64,000 bases of DNA from Frankiales bacterium (GCA_025465155.1 JAODNJ010000212.1:1-64000); one strand, 5' to 3'; positions 17,179 through 25,721 are shown, counted from the first letter of the stretch. Made by a program: numbers and translations. Notes: generated by a model not told the origin, from the sequence alone.

Positions 17179-18386
17179 GGCCCCTCGGCTTTCCGCGCCG
17201 TCAACAGCGCCGTGGTCGCATCGTCGGCATCGGGATGACGCCGACCTGTCGCGGGCGGCCGGGGACCGGTCGTCCCCGACTCGGCGGCCGACTCGTCCGC
17301 CGGGGCCGGGACGACGCTCCGCCGCAGCGCGTCGGCGGCGAGCTGCCGTGCACGCATCCGCTCGAAGATCCCGAGGCCGATGAGCAGGAAGACCACCGCG
17401 AGTGCCTCGACGATCGGCACGATCGCGGCCGGCGTGCCCTGCGCCGCCGTCTGCAGCCCGGCGCCCCCGGCGTCGAGCGCACCGAAGAGCAGGGAGGCCG
17501 CCACGATGCCGAGCGGGTTCAGCCGGCCCAACAGCGCGATGGCGATCGCCTCGAAGCCGTAGTTCGACGACAGTCCCTCCAGCAGGCGGCCCCGGGTGCC
17601 CAGCACCTCGACCCCGCCCGCCAGCCCGGCGAGTGCGCCGCTGACCGCCATGGCGGAGACCACCACGCCCGAGACGCGCACGCCCAGGACGCGCGATCCG
17701 CGTTCGTTGGCACCGACCGAGCGGACCCGCAGCCCCCAGGAGGTGCGGGAGATCAGGAACCAGGTCACGACGACCGCCACCAGGGCCACGATCAGCCCCG
17801 CGTTGACCAGCGTCCCGGGGACCAGGATGGGCAGGCGGAACGCGTTCGCCACGATCGACGTCGCGGGGAACGTCGAGTGCGGGGCCAGCCAGGGTCCCTC
17901 GACGATGTAGTTGACCAGCTGGATCGCCACGTAGACGAGCATCAGCGAGATGATCACTTCGTTGATGCCACGGAACGCCCGCAGGACGCCGGGGATCGCG
18001 CCCCACAGCGCTCCGGCTGCCATGGCCGCCACGAGTGCCAGGGCGGCGCCGAACGGGAAGCTCAGCGCCGGGCCGTACAGCGCGACTCCGGCGGCCGCGA
18101 GCGCGCCGATGTAGAGCTGCCCCTCGGCTCCGATGTTCCAGAGCCCTGCCCGGAGCGCGATCGCGATGCCCAGCGCAGGCAGCAGCCTGGGGACGGCCTT
18201 CACCAGCGTCGTGCCGAGCGCGAACGGTGAGCCGACGGCCGAGCTGATCATGTCCTGGTAGGCCGCGATCGGATTCGAGCCGCTGGCGCGCAGGAGCGCC
18301 GCCGCCACCGCCAGGGCCAGGAAGACGCTGAGGACCGGGATCGCGAGGCTGACGCCTTGCAGGCGCAGCCGTTGACGGTTGATCAC
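17175..18386 (-). CDS. BMP-type ABC transporter permease (first)
   Basis: 403 residues, NupP/YufP-like permease. The family block LRAGLWNIGAEGQLYIGALA and many hydrophobic segments are visible. The last ~60 residues form a polar, Pro/Ala-rich cytoplasmic tail that is longer than usual. The start is GTG 18386, overlapping the ATPase stop by 4 bp. It pairs with the permease encoded next. Confidence 0.9.
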   Translation of the reverse strand: MINRQRLRLQGVSLAIPVLSVFLALAVAAALLRASGSNPIAAYQDMISSAVGSPFALGTTLVKAVPRLLPALGIAIALRAGLWNIGAEGQLYIGALAAAGVALYGPALSFPFGAALALVAAMAAGALWGAIPGVLRAFRGINEVIISLMLVYVAIQLVNYIVEGPWLAPHSTFPATSIVANAFRLPILVPGTLVNAGLIVALVAVVVTWFLISRTSWGLRVRSVGANERGSRVLGVRVSGVVVSAMAVSGALAGLAGGVEVLGTRGRLLEGLSSNYGFEAIAIALLGRLNPLGIVAASLLFGALDAGGAGLQTAAQGTPAAIVPIVEALAVVFLLIGLGIFERMRARQLAADALRRSVVPAPADESAAESGTTGPRPPATGRRHPDADDATTALLTARKAEGP

Positions 18387-19936
18387 GCCGCTTCCACTCC
18401 ACCCATGAGCCGGCCGATCCCCTCCGCCGTGGCGTTGCTGGAGGAGACCTCGCCGACGATGCGGCCCCCCTGCATCACGAGGATGCGATCGCAGATGGCA
18501 AGTAACTCGTCGAGATCCACCGACGCCACCAGCACTGCAGCCCCCTCTGCCCGCCGCCGGCGCAGCTCCGCGTGGACTGCCGACGTCGCCGCGAAGTCCA
18601 GGCCCCAGGTCGGATAGGCACAGAGGATGACCTCCGGGTCCCGGGACAGTTCCCTGGCGAGAACGACCTTCTGCTGGTTGCCCCCGGAGAGCGTGGACAC
18701 CAGGGCGGCGGGGCCTCCGACGCGGATGTCGTAGCGCGCGATGAGTTCCTGCGCGCGGCGGGTCATCTCCCTCTTTCGCAGCAGCCCGAAATGCGTGCAC
18801 TTTCCGCCGCCGAGCTCTGTCAGCGACAGGTTCTCCGAGACCGACAGGCCCCCGACGAGACCGTCGTTCCGCCGGTCGGCCGGGATGTGCGCGATCCCCG
18901 CCTGCTGGCGCTCCCGGATGGACCGGCCGGCCATGGGGACGCCACCGCTGAGCACCCGTCCGGAGGTGGCCGTCCGCACGCCGGCGACCACCTCGATGAG
19001 CTCGACCTGGCCGCTGCCCTCCAGCCCGGCCAGGCCGACGATCTCCCCCGCGGAGACGGAGAGCGAGACGCCCCGGAGGACGTCCGCTTTCCGGTCTCCC
19101 GCGACAGTGAGGTCCTCGATCGAGAGCCGCGGCGGAGCGTCGGACGGCGAGGCGGCCGCTGCCGGCCGGCCCGCCTCCTGCACCGTGGCCAGGTCGCCGA
19201 CCATCAGTCGGCCCAACTCGTGCTCGCTGGTCGAGGCGGTCTCCACGGTCGCGACCTTCCGGCCGCGACGCAGCACCGTCACCCGGTCGGAGACCCGCAG
19301 GACCTCCTCGAGCTTGTGGCTGATCAGCAGGATGGCCAGCCCGTCACCGGCCATCCTGCCGAGGATCTCCAGCAGCTCTTCGGCTTCCTGCGGCCCCAGC
19401 AGGGACGACGGCTCGTCCAGGATCAGCACCCGGGGCTCGACGGCAAGCGCCTTGAGCAGCTCCACCCGTTGCTGACCGCTCACCGACAGCTGGCCGACGG
19501 GCCGGTGCGGCTCCACGCCCAGGCCGTAGCGGGCCGAGAGCTCCTGGATGCGAGCGGGCACCGTACGCCGCGGAATCGGTCGCCCGGCGCCTTGCAGGGC
19601 GAGGGCCAGGTTCTCGCCCACGGTGAGCGTCGGGATGGACGAGAAGTGTTGCTGCACGAAGCCGATGCCGAGGGCCGCGGCGTCGCGCGGCCCTCGGACA
19701 CGGACTTCGGCGCCCTCGACCCTGATCCGACCGCTATCGGGTTGCTGCAGCCCGAAGAGCAGACCCACCAGCGTGCTCTTGCCCGCTCCGTTCTCCCCCA
19801 GCAGCGCGTGCACCTCGCCCGCACGCAGGTCCAGGTCGACGGAGTCGCACGCGAGGACCCCGGGATACGCCTTGGTGACGCCTTCCAGAGCGATGAGTGC
19901 GGGACCATGAGGGCGCCCCGAACCGACCCGGCTCAT
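18383..19936 (-). CDS. BMP-type ABC transporter ATPase (two ABC domains)
   Basis: 517 residues, NupO/YufO-like. First domain: Walker A GENGAGKST, Q-loop VQQHFSSIPTLTV, signature LSVSGQQ, Walker B VLILDEPSSLL. Second domain: degenerate Walker A (GLEGSGQVEL), signature LSGGNQQK and an altered Walker B (VILCAYPTWGLD) where the usual DE-P is lost. Only the first site is likely to hydrolyse ATP well, as in relatives. The gene starts 5 bp after the lipoprotein gene, with no clear ribosome site, which suggests translational coupling. Confidence 0.92.
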   Translation of the reverse strand: MSRVGSGRPHGPALIALEGVTKAYPGVLACDSVDLDLRAGEVHALLGENGAGKSTLVGLLFGLQQPDSGRIRVEGAEVRVRGPRDAAALGIGFVQQHFSSIPTLTVGENLALALQGAGRPIPRRTVPARIQELSARYGLGVEPHRPVGQLSVSGQQRVELLKALAVEPRVLILDEPSSLLGPQEAEELLEILGRMAGDGLAILLISHKLEEVLRVSDRVTVLRRGRKVATVETASTSEHELGRLMVGDLATVQEAGRPAAAASPSDAPPRLSIEDLTVAGDRKADVLRGVSLSVSAGEIVGLAGLEGSGQVELIEVVAGVRTATSGRVLSGGVPMAGRSIRERQQAGIAHIPADRRNDGLVGGLSVSENLSLTELGGGKCTHFGLLRKREMTRRAQELIARYDIRVGGPAALVSTLSGGNQQKVVLARELSRDPEVILCAYPTWGLDFAATSAVHAELRRRRAEGAAVLVASVDLDELLAICDRILVMQGGRIVGEVSSSNATAEGIGRLMGGVEAA

Positions 19937-19940
19937 CGGG

Positions 19941-20963
19941 TCACTTCGGGCAGGTCTCGTCGTGCTTCGGCTTGATCGACCCGTCCGAGATCTTCTTCTG
20001 GACGTCGAGCGCCGCCTGGTACACGTCGTTCGGCAGGAGCTTCGACTGGGAGAGCGCGGGGCCCCAGTCCGCGGGCAGAGGGAACTGGTAGTGCTTGCCG
20101 CCGAACGCCCCGTCCTGCACCTTCTTGAGGACGTCGACCACGAACTTGCCCTGCGACTTGAGCACGGCGGCTGCGATGACGCCCGGAGCGAGGTTGCTGC
20201 TCTCGATCCACTCGTTGGCCACGGTGACGCCCTGGCCGCCCTCGGCGGCCTTGTAGACGCCGAACCAGCCGTTGTTCAGGTTGCCCGTAATGACATCGGC
20301 ACCGTTGCCCATCAGCGCCTGCGTGGCCTGCTGGGCCTTCGTCGGGTCCTCGAAGTCACCGGTGAAGGTGGACAGGACCTTGACGCCCGGGTTCGCGTAT
20401 TTCGCGCCTTCCTCCACGCCGTGCAGGTTGGCCGCCGTGGCAGGGAAGCACTGCCCGCCGACCCACGCAATGGTCCCCGACTTCGACAGCTTCGCCGCCG
20501 CGAATCCGCGCACGAACTCCCATTGCTCGATGTCGGTGTCGATCGAGCCGAGGTTGCTGCCGTTCTCGGACGCGCCGTTGACGACGATGAAGTCGGTCTT
20601 CGGGAATTCGGCAGAGACCGACGTGGCGCCATCGGTGAACTGGCCGCCCCAGCCGATGACGACGTTGTACCCCTTGGCGGCGTACTGGCGGTAGACGTCC
20701 GCCTGGTTCGGCACAGCGACGTTGTCGGTCACAGCGACGTCGGCGCCCAGTTCCTTCTTGACCAGGTCGGCCGACCGCTTCCCGTCGGCGTTGTATCCCT
20801 GGTCGGTCGGGCTCCCCGGCAGGATGAAGGCGACCTTCAGCTTCCCGGTGGACGCGGCATCGGCTGCTCCGGATCCCGATCCGGAGCCGGAGCTGCCGCC
20901 GCAGCCGGCCAGGGCGAGCAGGACGATGGACGCCCCTGCCGCCACGCGCAGTTGGATTCGCAT
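19941..20963 (-). CDS. BMP family ABC transporter substrate-binding lipoprotein
   Basis: 340 residues, basic membrane protein (BMP/PnrA/Med) family. The signal peptide ends at the lipobox LAGC (Cys ~21), then a Gly/Ser linker and the domain starting KVAFILPGSPTDQGYN, the family's hallmark. Further: AVPNQADVYRQYAAKG and ITGNLNNGWFG. BMP proteins mostly bind nucleosides or other purine-like ligands, which fits an operon starting with a deaminase-type amidohydrolase. GAGG lies ahead of ATG 20963. Confidence 0.92.
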   Translation of the reverse strand: MRIQLRVAAGASIVLLALAGCGGSSGSGSGSGAADAASTGKLKVAFILPGSPTDQGYNADGKRSADLVKKELGADVAVTDNVAVPNQADVYRQYAAKGYNVVIGWGGQFTDGATSVSAEFPKTDFIVVNGASENGSNLGSIDTDIEQWEFVRGFAAAKLSKSGTIAWVGGQCFPATAANLHGVEEGAKYANPGVKVLSTFTGDFEDPTKAQQATQALMGNGADVITGNLNNGWFGVYKAAEGGQGVTVANEWIESSNLAPGVIAAAVLKSQGKFVVDVLKKVQDGAFGGKHYQFPLPADWGPALSQSKLLPNDVYQAALDVQKKISDGSIKPKHDETCPK

Positions 20964-20974
20964 GTCTGGAAACC

Positions 20975-22399
20975 TCACTTCTGCCAGTGGACGAAGATGT
21001 CGTCGGTGAGTCCGGCGCGTTCGATGGCATCGGCGGCGCGCCGCCGGGCCTCTGCGAGCACTTCCTGCTCCGAGTCGAAGCCGACCAGCTCGCCGTTCAG
21101 GAGGCGTGGTTCTCCGTTGATGATCACTGCGTCGACGTCCGTGCCGTGCGCAGAGAAGACCAGCGCCCCGACCAGCCTGTTCGGAACGCTGGTGTGCGCC
21201 TTCCCGAGGTCGAAGATCGCGATGTCGGCCTTCTTCCCGACCTCCAGGGAACCGATCTGGTCCCCCAGGCCGAGCGCCCTGGCCGAGTTGATCGTCGCCA
21301 TCTCGATCACCCGCTCGGCGCTCATGAGGGTGGGATCGAGGTGGGTGACGTTGTGGATCAGTGCGGTGAACTTCATCTGCTCGACCATGTCGGCCGAGCA
21401 GTTGACGTACGTCCCGTCCGTGCCGAGACCGACGTTGATGCCGGCCTCGAACATCTCCTTGAGCGGAGCGATACCGTCCGAGCTGTAGGCGTTGCTCACG
21501 GGATTGCTGATGACGCTGGCGCCCGATCCCGCGACCGCCGCGATCTCCCGCTCCTTCAGATGGAGCGCGTGGATGAGCACCCAGTTGTCCACCAGCGCGC
21601 CCAGCCGGACGAGATAGTCCACGTCCCCACCGCCGGTGGCCTTGCCGAACTCGTCGATGGAGAGCCACGGGGTGCCGGCCGAACAGTGATTGGTGATCTT
21701 CAGGTTCCGCCGCTGGGCGAGCGCGACCCCCTGCTCGATCAGCTGGTCCGAGGTGGCGTTGTGCAGCATCCAGTTGGCGCCGGTCTCGATGGCCAGACCC
21801 ATGTGGACGAGGCCGCCGGACCCGTCCCAGGTGTCGATGATCTCCTCGGCGAGCGCCAGTTCGTCATCGAGTCCCCGGACGTGCGGACGGGCCTCGTGCC
21901 GGTCCGAGAAAGGCGGATTCGGCGTGTTCCGCATTTCCTTGGTGACCAGCTGGCGAATTCCCATGTCGAGCACCGGCTCGATGATGGCCCGCATGCTGTC
22001 GGCGTCATTGTTGTTGACGGCGTGATTGAGCGAGCAGGTCGTACCTGTCCGAATCTGCTCGATCGCGCCCAGGTAGGCGGCTATGCGCAAGTCGTCGTTG
22101 GACAGCTGCGCCCCGAGCGGCAGCGTGATCTTGTCCAGCCACGGCTCGAGCAGCAGCCCTTCGCCGGTGTTCTTGAACAGGCTCCCCCAGTGGTGGTTGT
22201 GCCCGTTGACGAGACCGGGGATGACGACCTTGCCGCCGGCGTCGATGACCTGGACCCCCTCGCCGGGGACCGGCACGGTCTCCATCGGGCCCAGGCCGCT
22301 GATGCGGTCCTCGTCCACGCTGATCCAGCCGTCAGGGAATACCCGGCGCTCGGCGTCGACCGTGACGACGTAGCCGTGGGTGATGAGCAGTTGGGCCAC
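20975..22399 (-). CDS. ATZ/TRZ-type amidohydrolase (probable deaminase), second
   Basis: 474 residues, amidohydrolase superfamily, guanine/8-oxoguanine/ATZ-type deaminase group. Metal motif HNHHW after VIPGLVNG (residues ~60-70), later His in NHCSAG, HALHL motif, and Asp in GLGTDGTYVN. Start GTG 22399 with GGAGG six bases ahead. It is the first gene of the BMP-transporter operon, so the imported compound is probably its substrate or a precursor. It resembles 70-1449 but with low identity. Expression is likely controlled through the GGTATACC sites upstream. Confidence 0.88.
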   Translation of the reverse strand: MAQLLITHGYVVTVDAERRVFPDGWISVDEDRISGLGPMETVPVPGEGVQVIDAGGKVVIPGLVNGHNHHWGSLFKNTGEGLLLEPWLDKITLPLGAQLSNDDLRIAAYLGAIEQIRTGTTCSLNHAVNNNDADSMRAIIEPVLDMGIRQLVTKEMRNTPNPPFSDRHEARPHVRGLDDELALAEEIIDTWDGSGGLVHMGLAIETGANWMLHNATSDQLIEQGVALAQRRNLKITNHCSAGTPWLSIDEFGKATGGGDVDYLVRLGALVDNWVLIHALHLKEREIAAVAGSGASVISNPVSNAYSSDGIAPLKEMFEAGINVGLGTDGTYVNCSADMVEQMKFTALIHNVTHLDPTLMSAERVIEMATINSARALGLGDQIGSLEVGKKADIAIFDLGKAHTSVPNRLVGALVFSAHGTDVDAVIINGEPRLLNGELVGFDSEQEVLAEARRRAADAIERAGLTDDIFVHWQK

Positions 22400-22443
22400 A
22401 GCGAACCTCCGTGAGGACCTGCCAGCAAGCACTGAGGCCGCTT

Positions 22444-22451
22444 GGTATACC
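22444..22451. promoter_or_regulatory. GGTATACC operator-like site 1
   Basis: Perfect 8-bp palindrome in the context TTGGTATACCGG. Palindromes with a central GTATAC are typical of operators bound by FCD-type GntR regulators. Two such regulators are encoded immediately to the right. Confidence 0.55.
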
Positions 22452-22473
22452 GGTCCCGGAGCACGAAAGGCAA
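22444..22473 (-). promoter_or_regulatory. Candidate promoter of the BMP-transporter operon
   Basis: Minus strand: TTGCCT (22473-22468), 18 bp, TATACC (22449-22444). The start would fall near 22437, about 38 bases ahead of the GTG at 22399. Each box matches the consensus at four of six positions. The -10 box is part of the GGTATACC palindrome, so a repressor there would compete with polymerase. Confidence 0.45.
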
Positions 22474-22503
22474 GGTGTTGACACGGATGTAACGTGGCGG
22501 CAC

Positions 22504-22511
22504 GGTATACC
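22504..22511. promoter_or_regulatory. GGTATACC operator-like site 2
   Basis: Identical palindrome in the context ACGGTATACCGA, exactly 60 bp from site 1 and 47 bp ahead of the GntR start codon. Two sites on either side of the divergent promoters would suit joint control of the transporter operon and autoregulation. A TTGACA at 22478-22483 lies in between, but with a 22-bp gap to TATACC. Confidence 0.55.
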
Positions 22512-22557
22512 GAGGGTCCACAGTATGCAGGGAACATCCAGGGAACGGAGGCGCCGG

Positions 22558-23202
22558 ATGGTCTCGGTCGCAGGCCCCGAACCCCGCGAGCGTGCCGGAT
22601 CGCTCGCCGAGGTGGCCTACGAGCACATCCGGGCGGAGCTGCTCAAACACGGCGAAACCGCCTTCGGAGGCCGGCTCGTCGAGCAGCAGGTGGCCGCCGA
22701 GCTGTCGCTCAGCCGCACCCCGGTGCGGGAGGCCCTGCGGCGGCTCCATCTGGCCGGCTGGCTGGACGCCCTGCCCGGTGGCGGCTTCGCCGCGCGCCGC
22801 AGCACGATGCGCGACGTCCTGGACACCTTCGAGCTGCGCCTCCTCCTCGAGCCGCTGGCGGCGTCCCTCGTCGCCCGCCGCTTAGGGGGACAAGCGGCCG
22901 GATACCTTTCCGGATCGACCGAGGAGGACCAGGGTGTGGCCATTCATCTGGCCATCGCAAGCGCTTGTGGAGTCAATTCTTTGACCACCTCAATCCGCAC
23001 TTTGATCGAGTCCACGATGGTGACCAAGAATGGCGGTGGATCGGTCCGGTTCGACGACGACCACATCGAGATTCGCGCTGCCATCGAAGCGGGTGACGCC
23101 GACGCTGCACGAGACCTCATGACGGCTCATCTCCTCCGTGTCCGGGGGGATCGGCTCACCAGCTTCTCCGGGAATGGGCCGACCCCGGGTGGTCTCGCAT
23201 GA
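22558..23202 (+). CDS. GntR family regulator, short FCD domain
   Basis: 214 residues. Winged helix at residues ~15-85 (LSLSRTPVREALRRLHLAGW is the recognition region), then a helical FCD-like domain that looks about 20-30 residues shorter than usual in its first half. Residues of the ligand/metal pocket remain as His in VAIHLAIASACG, Asp in the DDDH segment and the last HLLRV. GGAGG precedes ATG 22558. It is transcribed away from the BMP operon and followed by another GntR gene; the two may act together. Confidence 0.85.
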   Translation: MVSVAGPEPRERAGSLAEVAYEHIRAELLKHGETAFGGRLVEQQVAAELSLSRTPVREALRRLHLAGWLDALPGGGFAARRSTMRDVLDTFELRLLLEPLAASLVARRLGGQAAGYLSGSTEEDQGVAIHLAIASACGVNSLTTSIRTLIESTMVTKNGGGSVRFDDDHIEIRAAIEAGDADAARDLMTAHLLRVRGDRLTSFSGNGPTPGGLA

Positions 23203-23236
23203 CCGGACCGAGCGCGTACCTCCAGGAGCCGGCAGC

Positions 23237-24049
23237 GTGAGCCGCTCCTCGTTGGCCGACCAGGCATACCTGCGGCTGCGCGAAGGCATCCTGCACGGCC
23301 TGGTTCCGCTCGATCGTCCGGTCTCCGAGAAGGACCTGACGGGGATGCTCCACGTGAGCCGGACGCCGATCAGGGAAGCGCTCCTGCGCCTGGAACTGGA
23401 GGGATACCTCACACGCGACCAGACGAATCGGCTTTCCGTCACGGTCCCCTCGGTCGAGGAGATCATCGAGGATTTCTGGTTGCGGGAACTGCTGGAAGTG
23501 CATGCGGCGCGGCTGTCGGCTCGCCGCATCTCCGATGAGGAGCTCGCCCAACTCGAGCGACTCGTCGCGACCGACCGGGATGCTCTGCGCTCTCGCGCCG
23601 TCGACGGACTCGCGAGCAAGAACGAGGAGATCCACACGCTGGTCCTGCGCGCCTCCAGGAACCGCGCGCTCGTCAGGCTGATCCAAACACTGCACGCCAA
23701 GTTCCACGGACTTCAGGCCTTCGCTGTCGGGAGCATGGAAGACCAGGAAGAGTTCGTCGCCCAGCACGCCAACCTGAGTGCTGCGCTGGCCGAAGGCAAC
23801 AGCGCGCGGGCTGCCGAAGTGACCCGGGCGCACCTCCACAAGGCCCGGGACCTGCTTCTCGCGGCACTGGATCCGTCCGGAGCCCACGAGGGCCGTCTGG
23901 CGGACGTGGTCCTCCCCTCCTCGGCCACGGTGTTCGCGGACGCCGAGGCAGCGCTGAGCCAGGTGCCGGGCGCCCTTGGCCGAGTTCCGGCCCTTGCACG
24001 ACCGATCCCCAATAGCCGGAACCCGTCCCCCGAGGAGGACCCCCCGTGA
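23237..24049 (+). CDS. GntR family regulator (FCD domain), third
   Basis: 270 residues from GTG 23237 (AGGAG eight bases ahead). Winged helix at ~1-75 (LTGMLHVSRTPIREALLRLELEGYL), FCD domain to about residue 215, then a ~55-residue tail rich in Ala, Pro and Ser without clear family similarity. Upstream in-frame codons fall inside the preceding gene and lack a ribosome site. It overlaps the nitrilase gene by 4 bp, so regulator and enzyme are made together, suggesting a shared pathway. Confidence 0.88.
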   Translation: MSRSSLADQAYLRLREGILHGLVPLDRPVSEKDLTGMLHVSRTPIREALLRLELEGYLTRDQTNRLSVTVPSVEEIIEDFWLRELLEVHAARLSARRISDEELAQLERLVATDRDALRSRAVDGLASKNEEIHTLVLRASRNRALVRLIQTLHAKFHGLQAFAVGSMEDQEEFVAQHANLSAALAEGNSARAAEVTRAHLHKARDLLLAALDPSGAHEGRLADVVLPSSATVFADAEAALSQVPGALGRVPALARPIPNSRNPSPEEDPP

Positions 24050-24894
24050 GCTTTCGTCTGGCTGCCGTACAGCCGCGGGCCTTTTCCGACCAGGAGGAGG
24101 AGCGCAACCTCGAGGCGGCACTGCGGTGGCTCCAGCGCGCGAGTGAGGCCGGCGCCGATCTAGTGGTCTTCCCCGAGGGATATCCCGGGCCGACGAACCC
24201 GGCGAACGAGTACGACTCCCTGGGGCCGTTGCGCGCAACCGCTCGTGAGCTGGGGCTGCACGTCGTCGCGGGGGGCTTGGCGCCGGCCGACGACGGAAAG
24301 CACTACGTCACATCCTTCCTGATCGACGACGACGGGGAAATCGCCGGGGCCTACCGCAGGACGACGCCGCTCGGCCCCTACATCTACCGCGACATCCCGG
24401 CCTGGAACTTCGACTACGAGGCCTCCGCGGAGGCTCCGCGGGTGTTCTCCACCCGTCTGGGGCGGATCGGGATCCTCACGTGCAGCGAGGTCTACGTCCC
24501 GGAACTCTCGCGCACGCTCGCCCTCCAGGGCGCCGATTTGATCGTCTACCCGGCCGGCGGTGCGATCAACGAGTTGCTGCCGACGTGGCGAACCATGATC
24601 TGGGCCCGCGCGATCGAGAACCTGACCTACACCGCAGCGGTGCAGAATCTCTACGCCTCCGACGAGGAAGGGGTCGCCACCATCGCGTCCCCGGAGGCCG
24701 TGGTGGCGTCGTCCTTGGACGAGGCGCTGCTCATCTCCGAGGTCGACACCGATCGACTCGCCTTTCTCCGTGAGCGCGACGAACACATCGAGTTTCCCAA
24801 GCCCTACAGGACCATTCCCGGCGTCATCCGTTGGCGGCGGCCGGAGCTCTACTCCTCGCTGGTCGACTCAACGATGGCTCCGGGGAGTAGCTGA
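24046..24894 (+). CDS. Nitrilase-superfamily hydrolase with Arg in place of the catalytic Lys
   Basis: 282 residues, carbon-nitrogen hydrolase family. Catalytic Glu in VVFPEGYPG (~44) and Cys in GILTCSEVYVPE (~145) are present. At the place of the family's catalytic Lys (usually YRK) the sequence is AYRRTTPLG, i.e. Arg encoded by AGG, one base from AAG. The family hydrolyses nitriles, amides or carbamoyl groups. Start GTG 24046 has GAGGAGG six bases ahead. Either the Arg is tolerated, the enzyme has another role, or a recent change has impaired it. Confidence 0.85.
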   Translation: MSFRLAAVQPRAFSDQEEERNLEAALRWLQRASEAGADLVVFPEGYPGPTNPANEYDSLGPLRATARELGLHVVAGGLAPADDGKHYVTSFLIDDDGEIAGAYRRTTPLGPYIYRDIPAWNFDYEASAEAPRVFSTRLGRIGILTCSEVYVPELSRTLALQGADLIVYPAGGAINELLPTWRTMIWARAIENLTYTAAVQNLYASDEEGVATIASPEAVVASSLDEALLISEVDTDRLAFLRERDEHIEFPKPYRTIPGVIRWRRPELYSSLVDSTMAPGSS

Positions 24895-24982
24895 CCAGTA
24901 CTCCGCCACCCCGACCGACAGACGGCGGACACCCGCAAAGTCGAGTACCTGTGCCGCGCCAGCGGTGATAGAACGGAGAGAC

Positions 24983-24998
24983 GTGATATCGATATCAC
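24983..24998. repeat. 16-bp perfect palindrome over a start codon
   Basis: GTGATATC-GATATCAC, with no spacer, beginning exactly at the GTG start of the small membrane protein gene. It could be an operator or an mRNA structure hiding the start codon. It may also be chance. Confidence 0.5.
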
Positions 24999-25177
24999 TG
25001 GTCGGGGCTCTCATCGTCGTGTGCGCGAAGCCACTAGCCCGCCACGCTGAGGTATCCGGAAGCATCCTCAGCGAACTGGGTCCACAACCATTGCCCGCGA
25101 TGGCACACCCTGCGCTTGTCTGGTACATGCGGATATGCGGGGTTGCCGTTATTGCTGCGGCTTTACTGCTGACATAG
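24983..25177 (+). CDS. Small two-helix membrane protein
   Basis: 64 residues from GTG 24983, with GGAGAG seven bases ahead. The first hydrophobic segment (SLVGALIVVCAKPLA) and the last (MRICGVAVIAAALLLT) are likely membrane helices, with a polar loop ending in WYMR between them. This matches the general layout of small uncharacterised actinobacterial membrane proteins. Base composition is lower in GC than the neighbours. No function can be assigned; it stands alone between the nitrilase gene and the aldehyde dehydrogenase region. Confidence 0.5.
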   Translation: MISISLVGALIVVCAKPLARHAEVSGSILSELGPQPLPAMAHPALVWYMRICGVAVIAAALLLT

Positions 25178-25546
25178 GTCCGCGTACGGCCCCCCGGTCG
25201 AACGCACGTCCGACTGGCGCGACTAGAGGGCGATCCTCCGCGAAGCGGGCGTCCGCGATGTCGAGTTGTACGAGAGCCGCCGCCCCGGGGCGAGCGGTCC
25301 TCCGTGTTTGGGGCGGGCACGGCTGAAGGGTCTGCCAGTTCCGGCAGCACGGAGGCGTGATCGGCGCCCCCGGCATCCCCACCCGTCGCACACCACCTTG
25401 GCGGACGCCACTGGCCGGGATACGCGGATCCCATGTCTGACCGGGATACCCGCGTCGGACCCGTAGTTGTCCGGAAGAGGCCCCGGCGTGCTAGGGAGGC
25501 GCCCAGTTGTGACGGCACGCCGCTGGAAGTCAGATTCTTGGACAGA
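25178..25546. other. Intergenic stretch without a recognisable gene
   Basis: I found no convincing coding sequence on either strand. Two imperfect copies of CCGGGATAC (around 25411 and 25443) and a short CTGCC/GGCAG inverted repeat near 25332 are present. They have no obvious role. Confidence 0.5.
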
Positions 25547-25569
25547 GTGTCTGACAATATGTCCGACAC
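25547..25569. promoter_or_regulatory. Candidate TetR operator upstream of aldehyde dehydrogenase
   Basis: Inverted repeat with arms GTGTCTGAC (25547-25555) and GTCCGACAC (25561-25569), one mismatch, and the spacer AATAT. The size and shape suit a TetR-family dimer. It lies 60 bp ahead of the aldehyde dehydrogenase start region, and a TetR gene follows in the same operon. Confidence 0.55.
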
Positions 25570-25628
25570 CGCGTCAGAATCAGACCATGGCGCCGTCCGG
25601 CGTCGGTTGGCTGAGTTGGGAGACGAAC

Positions 25629-25721
25629 ATGACTACGACGACTGGTAGCGAGGTGTCGGTGTCGACGACGCTGACAATCGATGGGAGGACCTCGAGGGCG
25701 ATGGTTGCTTCGATGTCGTGA
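25629..25721 (+). pseudogene. Displaced N-terminus of the aldehyde dehydrogenase
   Basis: ATG 25629 has GGGAG seven bases ahead and encodes MTTTTGSEVSVSTTLTIDGR, a normal ALDH beginning, before running out of frame to a stop at 25719-25721. The continuation EGDGCFDVVNPATES is found in the next frame just before 25718. One missing base near 25691 (ACCTCGAG where ACC-nTC-GAG is expected) explains the break. Confidence 0.75.

Noticed and set aside
22478-22511. Plus-strand promoter TTGACA ... TATACC for the GntR gene
   Set aside because: The gap between the boxes is 22 bp, too long for a standard promoter.
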